Positions 1 through 7,740 of a stretch of 12,653 nucleotides of DNA are shown one piece after another. The number at the start of each line of letters is the position of its first letter. The first letter of the stretch is position 1. Below the pieces are notes generated by a model that saw only the letters and a list, made by a program, of their open reading frames with translations, had not been told where the DNA came from and searched no databases. Source of the DNA: Bacteroidales bacterium (GTDB lineage: Bacteria; Bacteroidota; Bacteroidia; Bacteroidales; UBA10428); contig JAFGVG010000417.1 in NCBI GenBank assembly GCA_016938095.1, positions 1-12,653 of the forward strand, in the 5' to 3' direction. The translations under genes and the position numbers were made by a program.

Positions 1-16
1 AAAAAGCGATAGTGCT

Positions 17-1237
17 ATGCGTTACCCTGTGTTACTTCCGACTCTCAAAAAACTACTGCTTGCAGGCTGTATGTTGCCTGCCCTGCTGTCCTGCGACATC
101 AAAAAAAGCGATGCGGATCCGTCCGACAGTTTCACTGCGGTATATGACCATGCCGATATGGACCTGTCGTTTTACCCCGTTGATATGGTGCAAACCAGCG
201 ATGATGGCTTCCTGGTGCTGTCGGTTTACACCGATACCGCACTTAGTACCTTTCCCCTGATAAGGCTTATGAAGACCAATAAAGCCGGTATACTGGAAAA
301 GGAGACCCTGGTGGATGAAGCCTATTGCAGTGCTGTCCCTTCGCTGATGCAATACGGCAATGTATGGCAGTTTGTTTGCATGGATGCCGTCAATCAGAAT
401 GTCAAGCTTATGGAAGTGAGTGAAGATCTTTCGGGAATTGCCGAAGCGGCTGAACTTGCCGGCAAATATCCGCTTTACCTGTATGCCGACGATCAGGATA
501 ATTTTGTAGTGCTTAGCTTCGACAGGATTGCCCGTACCTCGGTACTTACCAAATACGGCGCCGGAGGCTCACAACAGTGGCAAACCAGCTTCAACATCAT
601 TGAGGATTTCAAAAACCAGGTTGAAACCCACCTGAAAAAGGGTAACCGGCAGTTCCCGTTTTTCATCACCCGGGCAGGATCACCCGATATTACGCATTAC
701 CTGGTAAACTGTTTTTACAATTACACCATGACACTGCTGTTTACCAGTCAGGCAAACGGAATCAGGACCGGACAGTTGAATACCTTTCAGGATGATGCAG
801 CTATCAGCTCCATCGTTTTTCTCGACAATGCACGCTTCACTATCTCCCGTTACTATATGGGAGCCAATTATGTATTTCCCGCTGTTGAACTGGACCTGAA
901 CGATACCCAGGGAGCCGATACCTTTGAAGATATTCAATTGCCAGAACTTACTGCCGATGCACCTGTCCGGTCACTGGTAGCTACTTTCAATGAAAGAGAA
1001 GTTGTTGTGCTGGCCAGCCAAACCAAATCGAATCGGTTGGTGATTTACTTCTTTGACAAGGCTGAAGGAGAATTACTTACCACCCGTTACCTTACATCCA
1101 CCAACCCGGTTAAAATTGCCGGACTGATCACAACAAACGACGGTGGACTGGCATTGCTGGCCCAAACCTTTGTGGCCGGAAGATTTCCTAGAACGGCCAT
1201 TTTCAAGGTTTCTCCCGATGATATCCGTTTCGATTAA
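17..1237 (+). CDS. Putative lipoprotein of unknown function with beta-propeller-like repeats
   Basis: I do not recognise a named family for this 406-residue protein. The N-terminus has a basic pair (K11, K12), a hydrophobic stretch and a lipobox LLSC ending at C26, so it is probably a signal-peptidase-II-processed lipoprotein of the cell envelope. An earlier LAGC (C18) leaves too short a hydrophobic core to be the processing site. Near the start (59-69, QTSDDGFLVLS) and near the end (371-383, ITTNDGGLALLAQ) are similar segments of the kind found in blades of Bacteroidetes beta-propeller proteins, and the region between them is rich in predicted strands. The residues after the cysteine (D-I-K-K-S-D) do not clearly match known surface-export signals. 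The reading frame stays open to the window edge upstream of ATG 17, so a longer N-terminus cannot be excluded, but the lipobox favours this start. The gene converges on the DUF1501 gene with a 12-nt gap and is not in its operon. Confidence 0.8.
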   Translation: MRYPVLLPTLKKLLLAGCMLPALLSCDIKKSDADPSDSFTAVYDHADMDLSFYPVDMVQTSDDGFLVLSVYTDTALSTFPLIRLMKTNKAGILEKETLVDEAYCSAVPSLMQYGNVWQFVCMDAVNQNVKLMEVSEDLSGIAEAAELAGKYPLYLYADDQDNFVVLSFDRIARTSVLTKYGAGGSQQWQTSFNIIEDFKNQVETHLKKGNRQFPFFITRAGSPDITHYLVNCFYNYTMTLLFTSQANGIRTGQLNTFQDDAAISSIVFLDNARFTISRYYMGANYVFPAVELDLNDTQGADTFEDIQLPELTADAPVRSLVATFNEREVVVLASQTKSNRLVIYFFDKAEGELLTTRYLTSTNPVKIAGLITTNDGGLALLAQTFVAGRFPRTAIFKVSPDDIRFD

Positions 1238-1249
1238 TGCGCCAGAGTC

Positions 1250-2890
1250 TTACTTTTTCAGGATCTTCACCGAATCGGTGATGTTACCGTTTTCAATCTG
1301 GATGAGGTATTCTCCTGATTGCAAATCGCCAAGGTCAATAGGGGTTTCATTTCGGCCATAATGTGGTGCTTTCACGGCTGTTTCTTTCATGGACCTTCCG
1401 GAAAGATCGTAAACCCTTATGGTTAATATACAGGGTTGCTGAACAAAATATATAATGGTAGTTTTATTCACAACCGGGTTGGGGTAACAGCCGATCAGTC
1501 CGTTTTTTCTGTTGCCAACGGTTCGGTCATCAATACCGGTAATCCCTGCAATCAGGTCCAAACGCTGACCTGTCCACTGATCAAAACCCGTGGCCTGCAT
1601 AGCCTCGTTGGAAGCGCCCAGCCAGTCCTGTACCACTGAGGTATATACCTGCCGGTAATCGGTGGTGTATTTCAGGTTTCCGTTGTTCAGGTCGTTCAGA
1701 TTGGGATTGGTTCCCAGCACGCCACCTTTCAGACCCTTTCCAAAAAGAAATACCGGTGTGGCAGATCCATGATCGGTTCCGTAGCTGGCGTTGGAATAAA
1801 CACGGCGGCCGAATTCGGTAAAGGTCATGGTGAGTACATTGTCCTCAATGCTCATGGCTGCCAGGTCGTCCTGGAATGCTTTGATGGCTGATGACAGGTG
1901 ATACAGCAGCGCTGAATGGGTTCCCAGTGTTGAATCATAATTTTCCACCTGTTCTCCATGGGTGTCAAACCCACCAATACGGCAAAGGAATATTCGGGTT
2001 TTGAGGCCGCCTTTGAGCAGTCGGGCTATGAGCTTGAGCTGACCCGAAAGCGGATTGCTCAGGAAGGGTTCGGGCGCGCTGAGCGGATAGGCCTCGGGAT
2101 AAACAACCGTGGAATTACTGCCCTGGTCGTAAGCTTCTTTCAATCGTCCGGCATACTGGTTCGCTTTCTTTTCAAGTTCCATCAGGTAGCGCAATTCGTC
2201 ACCGGCATGACTGTCGGGGTATAAAATAGGCGGTTCCACCCCAACAGTGGTGATTAGCTGGTAAAACTGATCGGGGTTGTGAATGTTGATGCCCATGGGA
2301 ATGCCTTCCTCGCGATGAAAAGCTATCGACATGAGGTTTCCCATTTCAATGCCAATGGGATCGGGCATGCTGTCCGAAGGGTAAGCTTCGGGGTAACCCG
2401 GGTAAGCATGGTTGAGAAATCGTCCCATCCAGCCCGAGGAATAGTCGGTGGTGGCTTCACCTCCCATCATCACAATATCACGTCCGCGGAAATGCGACAT
2501 GTTCATATCGGGGTAGCCCACATTTTGCACAATGGCAGCCTTTCCCTGATCATATAATTCCTTGAAGCCGATCATATCTGGGTGAAGTCCCATCTGATCC
2601 TCAAGGGCCAGGGTGTCATCCACCTGGATAAATTTTCGCGATCCGCTGTCGGGTATGGCGATGTTAGGCCTGTAGGTATAATAGGTGTCATACTGATTTA
2701 CAGGTATGAGTGTGTTCAGGGCGTCGTTGCCACCGTGTAACTGGACAAATATCAGCACATTGTTATTGCCATTGGCGGCAACCATTTTGAGGCTGGAATT
2801 TGCTGCCAGCAGCCTTACAGGCACGCCTGATAACATTACCGAGCCGGCAGAAGCCATGCCTATATTACGTATGAATTTTCTTCTGTTCAT
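1250..2890 (-). CDS. DUF1501 secreted protein with Tat-like signal and T9SS sorting domain
   Basis: This 546-residue protein belongs to the DUF1501 family, which to my knowledge is grouped with the alkaline phosphatase superfamily; its reaction is not established. The N-terminus NRRKFIR followed by a hydrophobic stretch to about residue 30 resembles a twin-arginine signal. The family body runs from about 43 to 450 and shows LHGGND (51-56), GGFDTHG (306-312), TEFGRR (358-363) and GTDHG (371-375). D309, H311, D373 and H374 are plausible metal ligands by analogy only. Residues about 466-546 form a type A T9SS sorting domain: YPNP (469-472), VYDLSGR (493-499), GEYLIQIENG (526-535) and a C-terminal VKILKK. 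The protein therefore probably ends up outside the outer membrane or attached to it. The gene follows the DUF1800 gene by 11 nt on the same strand and is almost certainly co-transcribed with it, an arrangement common to these two families. The ATG is preceded by AACCAAACCA rather than a Shine-Dalgarno sequence. Confidence 0.93.
   Translation of the reverse strand: MNRRKFIRNIGMASAGSVMLSGVPVRLLAANSSLKMVAANGNNNVLIFVQLHGGNDALNTLIPVNQYDTYYTYRPNIAIPDSGSRKFIQVDDTLALEDQMGLHPDMIGFKELYDQGKAAIVQNVGYPDMNMSHFRGRDIVMMGGEATTDYSSGWMGRFLNHAYPGYPEAYPSDSMPDPIGIEMGNLMSIAFHREEGIPMGINIHNPDQFYQLITTVGVEPPILYPDSHAGDELRYLMELEKKANQYAGRLKEAYDQGSNSTVVYPEAYPLSAPEPFLSNPLSGQLKLIARLLKGGLKTRIFLCRIGGFDTHGEQVENYDSTLGTHSALLYHLSSAIKAFQDDLAAMSIEDNVLTMTFTEFGRRVYSNASYGTDHGSATPVFLFGKGLKGGVLGTNPNLNDLNNGNLKYTTDYRQVYTSVVQDWLGASNEAMQATGFDQWTGQRLDLIAGITGIDDRTVGNRKNGLIGCYPNPVVNKTTIIYFVQQPCILTIRVYDLSGRSMKETAVKAPHYGRNETPIDLGDLQSGEYLIQIENGNITDSVKILKK
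1253..1495 (-). other. Region encoding a type A T9SS C-terminal sorting domain
   Basis: Codons 466-546 of the DUF1501 gene encode the roughly 80-residue beta-sandwich tail that directs proteins through the type IX secretion system. The order of motifs (YPNP, then VYDLSGR, then GEYLIQI, then a basic VKILKK end) fits the family. Two cysteines (C468, C487) flank the first strands, which seems unusual for such a tail. Its presence implies that a T9SS is encoded elsewhere in this genome. Confidence 0.88.
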
Positions 2891-2901
2891 GGTGGTTTGG
2901 T

Positions 2902-4581
2902 TTAGAATAACTGGAATTCGGGCGTTTGCATCAGCGAAGCTACTAGTGTTTCGAGTCGTTCTCGAACTACATCATCGTTACCCCCGGCTGTATAAAGACT
3001 CCATTCGGTAGTCCAGGTGGCGGGTGCAAGATTGTCTAAAAAGACATCGTTAAGGAAGTAGTTGTAACGGTCAGTATCTATTTCAACAGCCAGCAGATTC
3101 TGCGTGAATGTCTGAACCACGGTTTCTGCATTGGACGGATCGGAAACATTGCCTGAGTTTCTAACCCAGTCGACAATGTCGAGTTGGAAACCATAGTCTC
3201 CACCCTCGTCAAGCCTTCCCGTCAGTATGTTGGAGAAGTGATAACGGTGCCCGATGGCATTGGGGGTTATCCAGTCGCGGTTATAGCTGGGCTCCTGACT
3301 ATAGGGTGGATATCCCGATACGTCGATGGGCTCGTAGAAATCAAGGCCCTGATCGAGAATCATGGGCAGGATACCGTTGATATAGGATTTCTGATAAAGG
3401 TCGCTCAGCGTTGCAGGCATGGTAACATTGAAGAAACGCAGGGAACCGATAATAATTTCAAGCGGACTTTTGATGAGCGCCCCAATGGAATTATCGCTGG
3501 TGGCAGGTGTGTCGGTATCGTAAAAGTGTTCGCTTGCAAGCAATTGACGTAAAACTGGTTCCATTTCATAATTGCCGTTCCGGAATGTTGTGGCCAGTGG
3601 ATTGATGATATCGGATTCAACTTCCGCTGAAATATCCCAGTAAACAAAAAAACGATATAGTTTGCGGCAAATGAAGTGTGCCGTTTCTTCCTGTGCAAAG
3701 ATCATTTCGATCATATCGTCGAATTCTTTGATGGCTGCTTCTTTTGTGGCGAGGTTTTCCACTATCTCCTCGGGTTGAATGGTCAGATTTCCGAATGCTG
3801 CTGTGAACACCTTGGTGTCTTTGTCGTGCCGCAAAGCCAGCTCAGTGGCAGGTAGCCCTGATGAGGTTTCGGTTTCAAGTTTGCCAGCAGGTATGTTGGT
3901 ATCGGGGTCCAGATAGGTGAAAGTTGGGTCGAACCGCCAGCCAGTGAGCACTCTGCAGGCCGTTTTAATGTCGTCTTCGGTGTAATGGGTATAATTGCCT
4001 TCGGCAACCTGAGGCCCGCGGCCAATGGAGTATAGTTCGAACATCTCACGGGCAAAATTTTCGTTGGGACTGTCCTTGTCATTGGATTCCCCATCAATGT
4101 ATCGCAGCATGGCATTGTCAAGACAGATTTTTTTAAACAGTTCTTTGAAATTGCCAAAAGCATAATGCCGGAACAGGGCATTTTGATAATAAACGGCCTC
4201 ACTGCTGCCGATGACTGACCAGGCTGTGGGCAGGTGAGTGTGGTAAAAATAGGTGATACGCTCCTGCAGGTTATTGCCCGACGTGCGCATCTGTTCGAGG
4301 TGCCATGCCCTGAAGAATTGGAATAGCGTGTCTTGTTCGTTGTTAACTTCTTCCACAGCAGCAGGTGTTGTGGGAGGGTTAACCCAGCTTGCACCTGTTT
4401 TCAGGTCAACGGGCGGATCAGGCACGGGCGGAGGCGTAAACAGGGTGTTGAGTGCCTCAGTGGCCGTGAGTGCTGCAAAGGTTTCAATGTCTGCCGGACC
4501 GGGACCCCAGGTTGCCCTGCGCAGCAAATGCGCGGCGCCCTTTCTGCCCAGTTCACCGGTAATTGGATTTAGTGATGCCAT
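2902..4581 (-). CDS. DUF1800 family protein, partner of DUF1501
   Basis: This 559-residue protein shows the DUF1800 hallmarks in order: AHLLRRATWGP (17-27), NENFAREMFELYSIGRG (173-189), TAHFICRKLYRFFV (300-313) and the terminal segment LMQTPEFQLF (550-559). A proline-rich linker lies at about 48-73. The biochemical function of the family is not known to me; genes for it commonly sit beside DUF1501 genes, as here. No signal peptide is visible: the protein begins MASLNPITGE and goes straight into the conserved N-terminal motif. An in-frame TAA at 4597-4599 lies only 15 nt before the ATG, so the protein cannot be extended upstream to gain one. It is the first gene of the two-gene minus-strand unit, and a promoter-like sequence lies at 4660-4690. 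It may act in the cytoplasm or be carried out of it with DUF1501; the sequence does not decide this. Confidence 0.92.
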   Translation of the reverse strand: MASLNPITGELGRKGAAHLLRRATWGPGPADIETFAALTATEALNTLFTPPPVPDPPVDLKTGASWVNPPTTPAAVEEVNNEQDTLFQFFRAWHLEQMRTSGNNLQERITYFYHTHLPTAWSVIGSSEAVYYQNALFRHYAFGNFKELFKKICLDNAMLRYIDGESNDKDSPNENFAREMFELYSIGRGPQVAEGNYTHYTEDDIKTACRVLTGWRFDPTFTYLDPDTNIPAGKLETETSSGLPATELALRHDKDTKVFTAAFGNLTIQPEEIVENLATKEAAIKEFDDMIEMIFAQEETAHFICRKLYRFFVYWDISAEVESDIINPLATTFRNGNYEMEPVLRQLLASEHFYDTDTPATSDNSIGALIKSPLEIIIGSLRFFNVTMPATLSDLYQKSYINGILPMILDQGLDFYEPIDVSGYPPYSQEPSYNRDWITPNAIGHRYHFSNILTGRLDEGGDYGFQLDIVDWVRNSGNVSDPSNAETVVQTFTQNLLAVEIDTDRYNYFLNDVFLDNLAPATWTTEWSLYTAGGNDDVVRERLETLVASLMQTPEFQLF

Positions 4582-4659
4582 AAATGGTTGGTTTGGTTAA
4601 TATTTGTTACAGGGAAAGAATCAACCCGAAACAGGCTTGCTGAAGAACTATACATTGAT

Positions 4660-4690
4660 TAAAGGTAAACCATTTTGCTTTATCCCAAAA
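4660..4690 (-). promoter_or_regulatory. Candidate Bacteroidetes-type promoter for the DUF1800-DUF1501 operon
   Basis: On the minus strand TTTTG (4690-4686) is followed after 18 nt by TACCTTTA (4667-4660). This matches the Bacteroidetes primary-sigma consensus (TTTG at -33, TAnnTTTG at -7, spacing near 19) except for the last base. It would give a leader of roughly 70 nt before ATG 4581. It is a pattern match only. Confidence 0.35.
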
Positions 4691-4824
4691 GCTTACCTGA
4701 GAATAGTAAATTAACGTTTATCCGGTTTACTTAGTATAATCGTCAGGCACCTGTTTCAAAGCTGATATGTTAATTTCTAAATAAAACGAATGTGTTACCG
4801 TTAAAAAAAGGTTAATATTGAGAA

Positions 4825-7062
4825 ATGAATTTAAACTGCTTAGACCATAAAAAGATAATACGGTTGGGCATTATTGCATTTGCAGCAATTCCGGTTATAT
4901 TGTTGTTGTTTGTGTTTATCAGGGCCCGGTGTTTGATGGAAAGCAAAAATGAATTGCGGAACGTTAAAAATGCCAACGCATCAATCGTATTGTCACACAA
5001 TGGCCGGCTGATCGGGAAAATTTTCAAAGAAAACCGAACCGGTGTTACCCGGGAACAAATTCCCGGGCATCTGGTACAAGCCCTTGTTGCTACAGAGGAT
5101 GCCCGTTTTTACAAGCACAAAGGAGTGGATACGCGAAGCCTGTTCAGGGTGTTTTTTAAAACCTTTTTGCTGAACAGGAAAAATGCGGGCGGTGGTAGTA
5201 CCATTACACAACAACTGGCCAAAAACCTTTTTGGCCGGAATATCAGGGGACCGTTTGCCTTGCTTACAGCCAAACTTAAGGAGATAATGCTGGCCCGGAA
5301 AATAGAAAGGCTGTTTACCAAGGAGGAGATTCTGACCCTGTATTTCAATACCGTTCCATTTGGCGAGAATGTCTACGGTATTGAAACTGCCGCCCAGCGG
5401 TATTTCAATACAAAAACCGAGAACCTGAAGATTGAGCAGGGCGCCGTGTTGGTGGGCATGTTAAAAGCCAATCACACTTATAATCCCCGTCTTTTCCCTG
5501 AAAAAGCGCTAAGCAGGAGAAACGTGGTGCTAAGCCAGATGAGGAAATACGAATATTTGCCTGATAGTCAGCTCGACTCGCTTTCCAAACTTCCACTCAA
5601 AATCGATTACGCCAATCTCGAAGCTGCCGGACCGGCTGATTACTTTCTTTATCAGGTGAAGTGCGAAGCGCAGCAACTGTTACAGGCTATAGCCTATGCC
5701 GGTGGCAAAGAATGGGATCTCGAGGAGGATGGCCTGGTGATAACCACCCCGCTGGATTTAAACTTGCAGCAATATGCCAACCAGGCATTTCGTAAACACC
5801 TTTCGGTAATGCAGTACCAGCTTAACCGGCAATACCAAACCCGCTGGGGACGAAAGGTAATTGATAACCTGGTAACGTCGGAATTGAAAAAGGGGAGATT
5901 AACTGACAAGGCCGATGAAACTGCCATACGGCAAATTTTCAACTGGGATGGAAATGGCTCGGGTGTGATGACGGTGGCCGACAGCATACGACAAATGGTT
6001 AAACTGCTGCAGGCAGGATTGCTGGCAATTGATCCCCGATCGGGAGCTGTTAGGGCCTGGGTGGGAGGCATTGATTTCAAAACACTGCCATACGATCAGG
6101 TGCTGGCCAGGCGGCAGATGGGTTCAACGCTGAAACCTGTTTTGTTTGCTGCAGCTCTTGAAATGGGTTACAGTCCGTGTACCTACCTCGATAATGACTC
6201 GATTGTTATTAAAGGATATGAAACATGGCATCCGCAAAATGCTGATCATTCAACCGGTGGAAAATACTCTCTCACCGGGGCACTTGTCCATTCCATGAAT
6301 CTCCCAACGATTAACCTGTTTCTTGAAACCGGTTTCGGACGCCTAGATACGCTTTGGCGTGAAATGGGGTTTTCGTTCCAACTGGTGAATACACCGTCAT
6401 TGGCACTGGGTACTGCCGAAGCCAGCGTTGAAGAAGTGGCACAGGCATATGCTGTTTTTGCCAATGGGGGTAGCCGGATTGTTCCTTATAGAATTGTATC
6501 CATTAAGGACAGTCGCGGTAATTTAATCTGGCAGCGCAATGCTGACGATGAAAGGGTGCAGATACTTACTGCAAAAACGTGCACGCTTATCAGTGCCATG
6601 TTACGCAAGGCTGTGCAGGTTGGCACAGGTTCCGCATTGCATTCGCGTTATGGCGTTGAATTGCCGGTAGCCGGTAAAACCGGTACCACCCAGGATTATA
6701 CCGATGCATGGTTTGCCGCGTATTGCCCTTCGCTGGTAATGGTCAGCAGGGTAGGTGCCTCACTGCCAACTGTACATTTCAATACCGGCCATTATGGAAC
6801 TGGCAGTGCGCTGGCATTGCCATTGGTGGCACAGACGCTTAAAAAAGTGCAGGCGAACACGGTGCTTGCCCGTAAACTTATTACCCCACTTCCTTTACCG
6901 GATCAGGATATGGTTATGGAAATGGATTGTCCCGATTTCAGGGAGGATACTTTTATGGATGACCTGTTGGATATGTTGAGGGAGCACGAGATCGATTACG
7001 AAAAAGCTGAGAAAAAGGCCGGGCGCAAAAGGCGTCCGCTTTTCAGACGTTTTTGGCAGTAA
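4825..7062 (+). CDS. Class A penicillin-binding protein (GT51 glycosyltransferase plus transpeptidase)
   Basis: This bifunctional peptidoglycan synthase polymerises lipid II and crosslinks stem peptides on the outer face of the inner membrane. The 745-residue protein has a short cytoplasmic tail, one membrane anchor (about 12-33) and a GT51 domain (about 65-240) with the catalytic-Glu motif TEDARFYKHKGVD (E91), GGGSTITQQLAKNLF (122-136) and the RKIERLFTKEEIL helix (158-170). A linker of about 150 residues follows. The transpeptidase domain (about 400-670) has all three motifs: STLK with S434 and K437, SMN (490-492) and KTGT (618-621). Both activities should therefore be intact. The C-terminal tail is charged, acidic at about 699-720 and then strongly basic at 729-742. 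The gene stands alone between divergent and convergent neighbours. No good promoter is evident: a TAATATTG at 4813-4820 is too close to the ATG. It is a PBP1A-type enzyme, but the exact orthologue cannot be named from sequence reading alone. Confidence 0.94.
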   Translation: MNLNCLDHKKIIRLGIIAFAAIPVILLLFVFIRARCLMESKNELRNVKNANASIVLSHNGRLIGKIFKENRTGVTREQIPGHLVQALVATEDARFYKHKGVDTRSLFRVFFKTFLLNRKNAGGGSTITQQLAKNLFGRNIRGPFALLTAKLKEIMLARKIERLFTKEEILTLYFNTVPFGENVYGIETAAQRYFNTKTENLKIEQGAVLVGMLKANHTYNPRLFPEKALSRRNVVLSQMRKYEYLPDSQLDSLSKLPLKIDYANLEAAGPADYFLYQVKCEAQQLLQAIAYAGGKEWDLEEDGLVITTPLDLNLQQYANQAFRKHLSVMQYQLNRQYQTRWGRKVIDNLVTSELKKGRLTDKADETAIRQIFNWDGNGSGVMTVADSIRQMVKLLQAGLLAIDPRSGAVRAWVGGIDFKTLPYDQVLARRQMGSTLKPVLFAAALEMGYSPCTYLDNDSIVIKGYETWHPQNADHSTGGKYSLTGALVHSMNLPTINLFLETGFGRLDTLWREMGFSFQLVNTPSLALGTAEASVEEVAQAYAVFANGGSRIVPYRIVSIKDSRGNLIWQRNADDERVQILTAKTCTLISAMLRKAVQVGTGSALHSRYGVELPVAGKTGTTQDYTDAWFAAYCPSLVMVSRVGASLPTVHFNTGHYGTGSALALPLVAQTLKKVQANTVLARKLITPLPLPDQDMVMEMDCPDFREDTFMDDLLDMLREHEIDYEKAEKKAGRKRRPLFRRFWQ

Positions 7063-7085
7063 TACTTTTTTACACAGCCTTTTTT

Positions 7086-7718
7086 TTATTTAAAGGGCAA
7101 CAGGGGAATAAACACCAGCTTTTTGGTTTCAAAAAAGGGCTCTGTAAACCAGTTGGAGAGGTTGAATACCTGCACATCCTTACCCATGGGTTTAAGTTCA
7201 GCCGAGAGGTCACCCCCTTTGAGTGCCAGTAGCCCGTTTTCCAACGAATGAACACCCCCGGGGCGGATGTTTTTTTTCACCCAGCCAAAGAGGGTGGGAA
7301 TTTCGGTAACAGCCCTGCAAACCACAAAATCGGCCTGGCTGGTAAGCATTTCGAGCCGGAGGTTTAGGGTGTCAACATTATCAAGCCCTATTTCGTGTCT
7401 TACTGCGTCTACGACCTTTATTTTTTTGGCAATGGAGTCGACAAGTGTGAAATGCACGTCGGGAAACAAAATGGCCAGGGGTATTCCGGGGAAACCGCCT
7501 CCTGTTCCTGCATCGACAATGGTTGTGCCCCGGCTGAAGGAGACGACACGGGCTATCGAAAGCGAATGCAATACATGGTGGAGGTAAAGATTTTCGATAT
7601 CTTTCCGGGAAATAACGTTAATACGCTGGTTCCAGAGCGCATACAATTCTCCCAGGCGCGCAAACTGTTGGGTTTGATGCGCAGTGATATCCGGAAAGTA
7701 TTTTGCAATGATTTGCAT
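7086..7718 (-). CDS. rsmG: 16S rRNA (guanine-N7) methyltransferase RsmG
   Basis: RsmG (GidB) uses S-adenosylmethionine to methylate N7 of G527 (E. coli numbering) in the 530 loop of 16S rRNA; its loss gives low-level streptomycin resistance in several bacteria. From ATG 7718 the protein has 210 residues, the usual family length. Visible motifs are WNQRINVISRKD (29-40), the HHVLHSL segment (47-53), the SAM-binding loop VDAGTGGGFPGIPLAI (68-83), the acidic strand end TLVDS (91-95) and CRAV (134-137). The frame can be read open to an ATG at 7865, but that would add 49 residues that lie inside the 3' end of the sigma factor gene and are not family-like, so the start at 7718 is chosen. It follows the sigma factor by 22 nt and is probably the last gene of that operon, converging on the PBP gene with a 23-nt gap. 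Confidence 0.95.
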   Translation of the reverse strand: MQIIAKYFPDITAHQTQQFARLGELYALWNQRINVISRKDIENLYLHHVLHSLSIARVVSFSRGTTIVDAGTGGGFPGIPLAILFPDVHFTLVDSIAKKIKVVDAVRHEIGLDNVDTLNLRLEMLTSQADFVVCRAVTEIPTLFGWVKKNIRPGGVHSLENGLLALKGGDLSAELKPMGKDVQVFNLSNWFTEPFFETKKLVFIPLLPFK

Positions 7719-7740
7719 GTAAATAGGCTGTGCAAAACAA

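Noticed and set aside
3783..4394. 203-residue open frame on the same strand inside the DUF1800 gene
   Set aside because: It is an out-of-frame reading of a gene with clear family motifs, and its own product shows no domain or sensible composition.
4253..4600. 115-residue antisense frame over the DUF1800 start
   Set aside because: It is a shadow frame with low-complexity composition and no family resemblance; several similar shadows (for example 1958-2224, 5694-6080 and 11128-11547) were dropped for the same reason.
4711..4740. E. coli-like promoter (TTAACG, 18 nt, TATAAT) before the PBP gene
   Set aside because: The primary sigma of Bacteroidetes does not use this consensus, the -35 match is only 4 of 6, and an A/T-rich spacer gives such matches by chance.
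4813..4820. TAATATTG as a -7 element for the PBP gene
   Set aside because: It ends 4 nt before the ATG, so transcription would start inside the coding sequence.
7030..7087. Terminator after the PBP gene
   Set aside because: There are T-runs in the convergent gap, but the only hairpin (CGTC/GACG with a 9-nt loop) is too weak and lies inside the gene.
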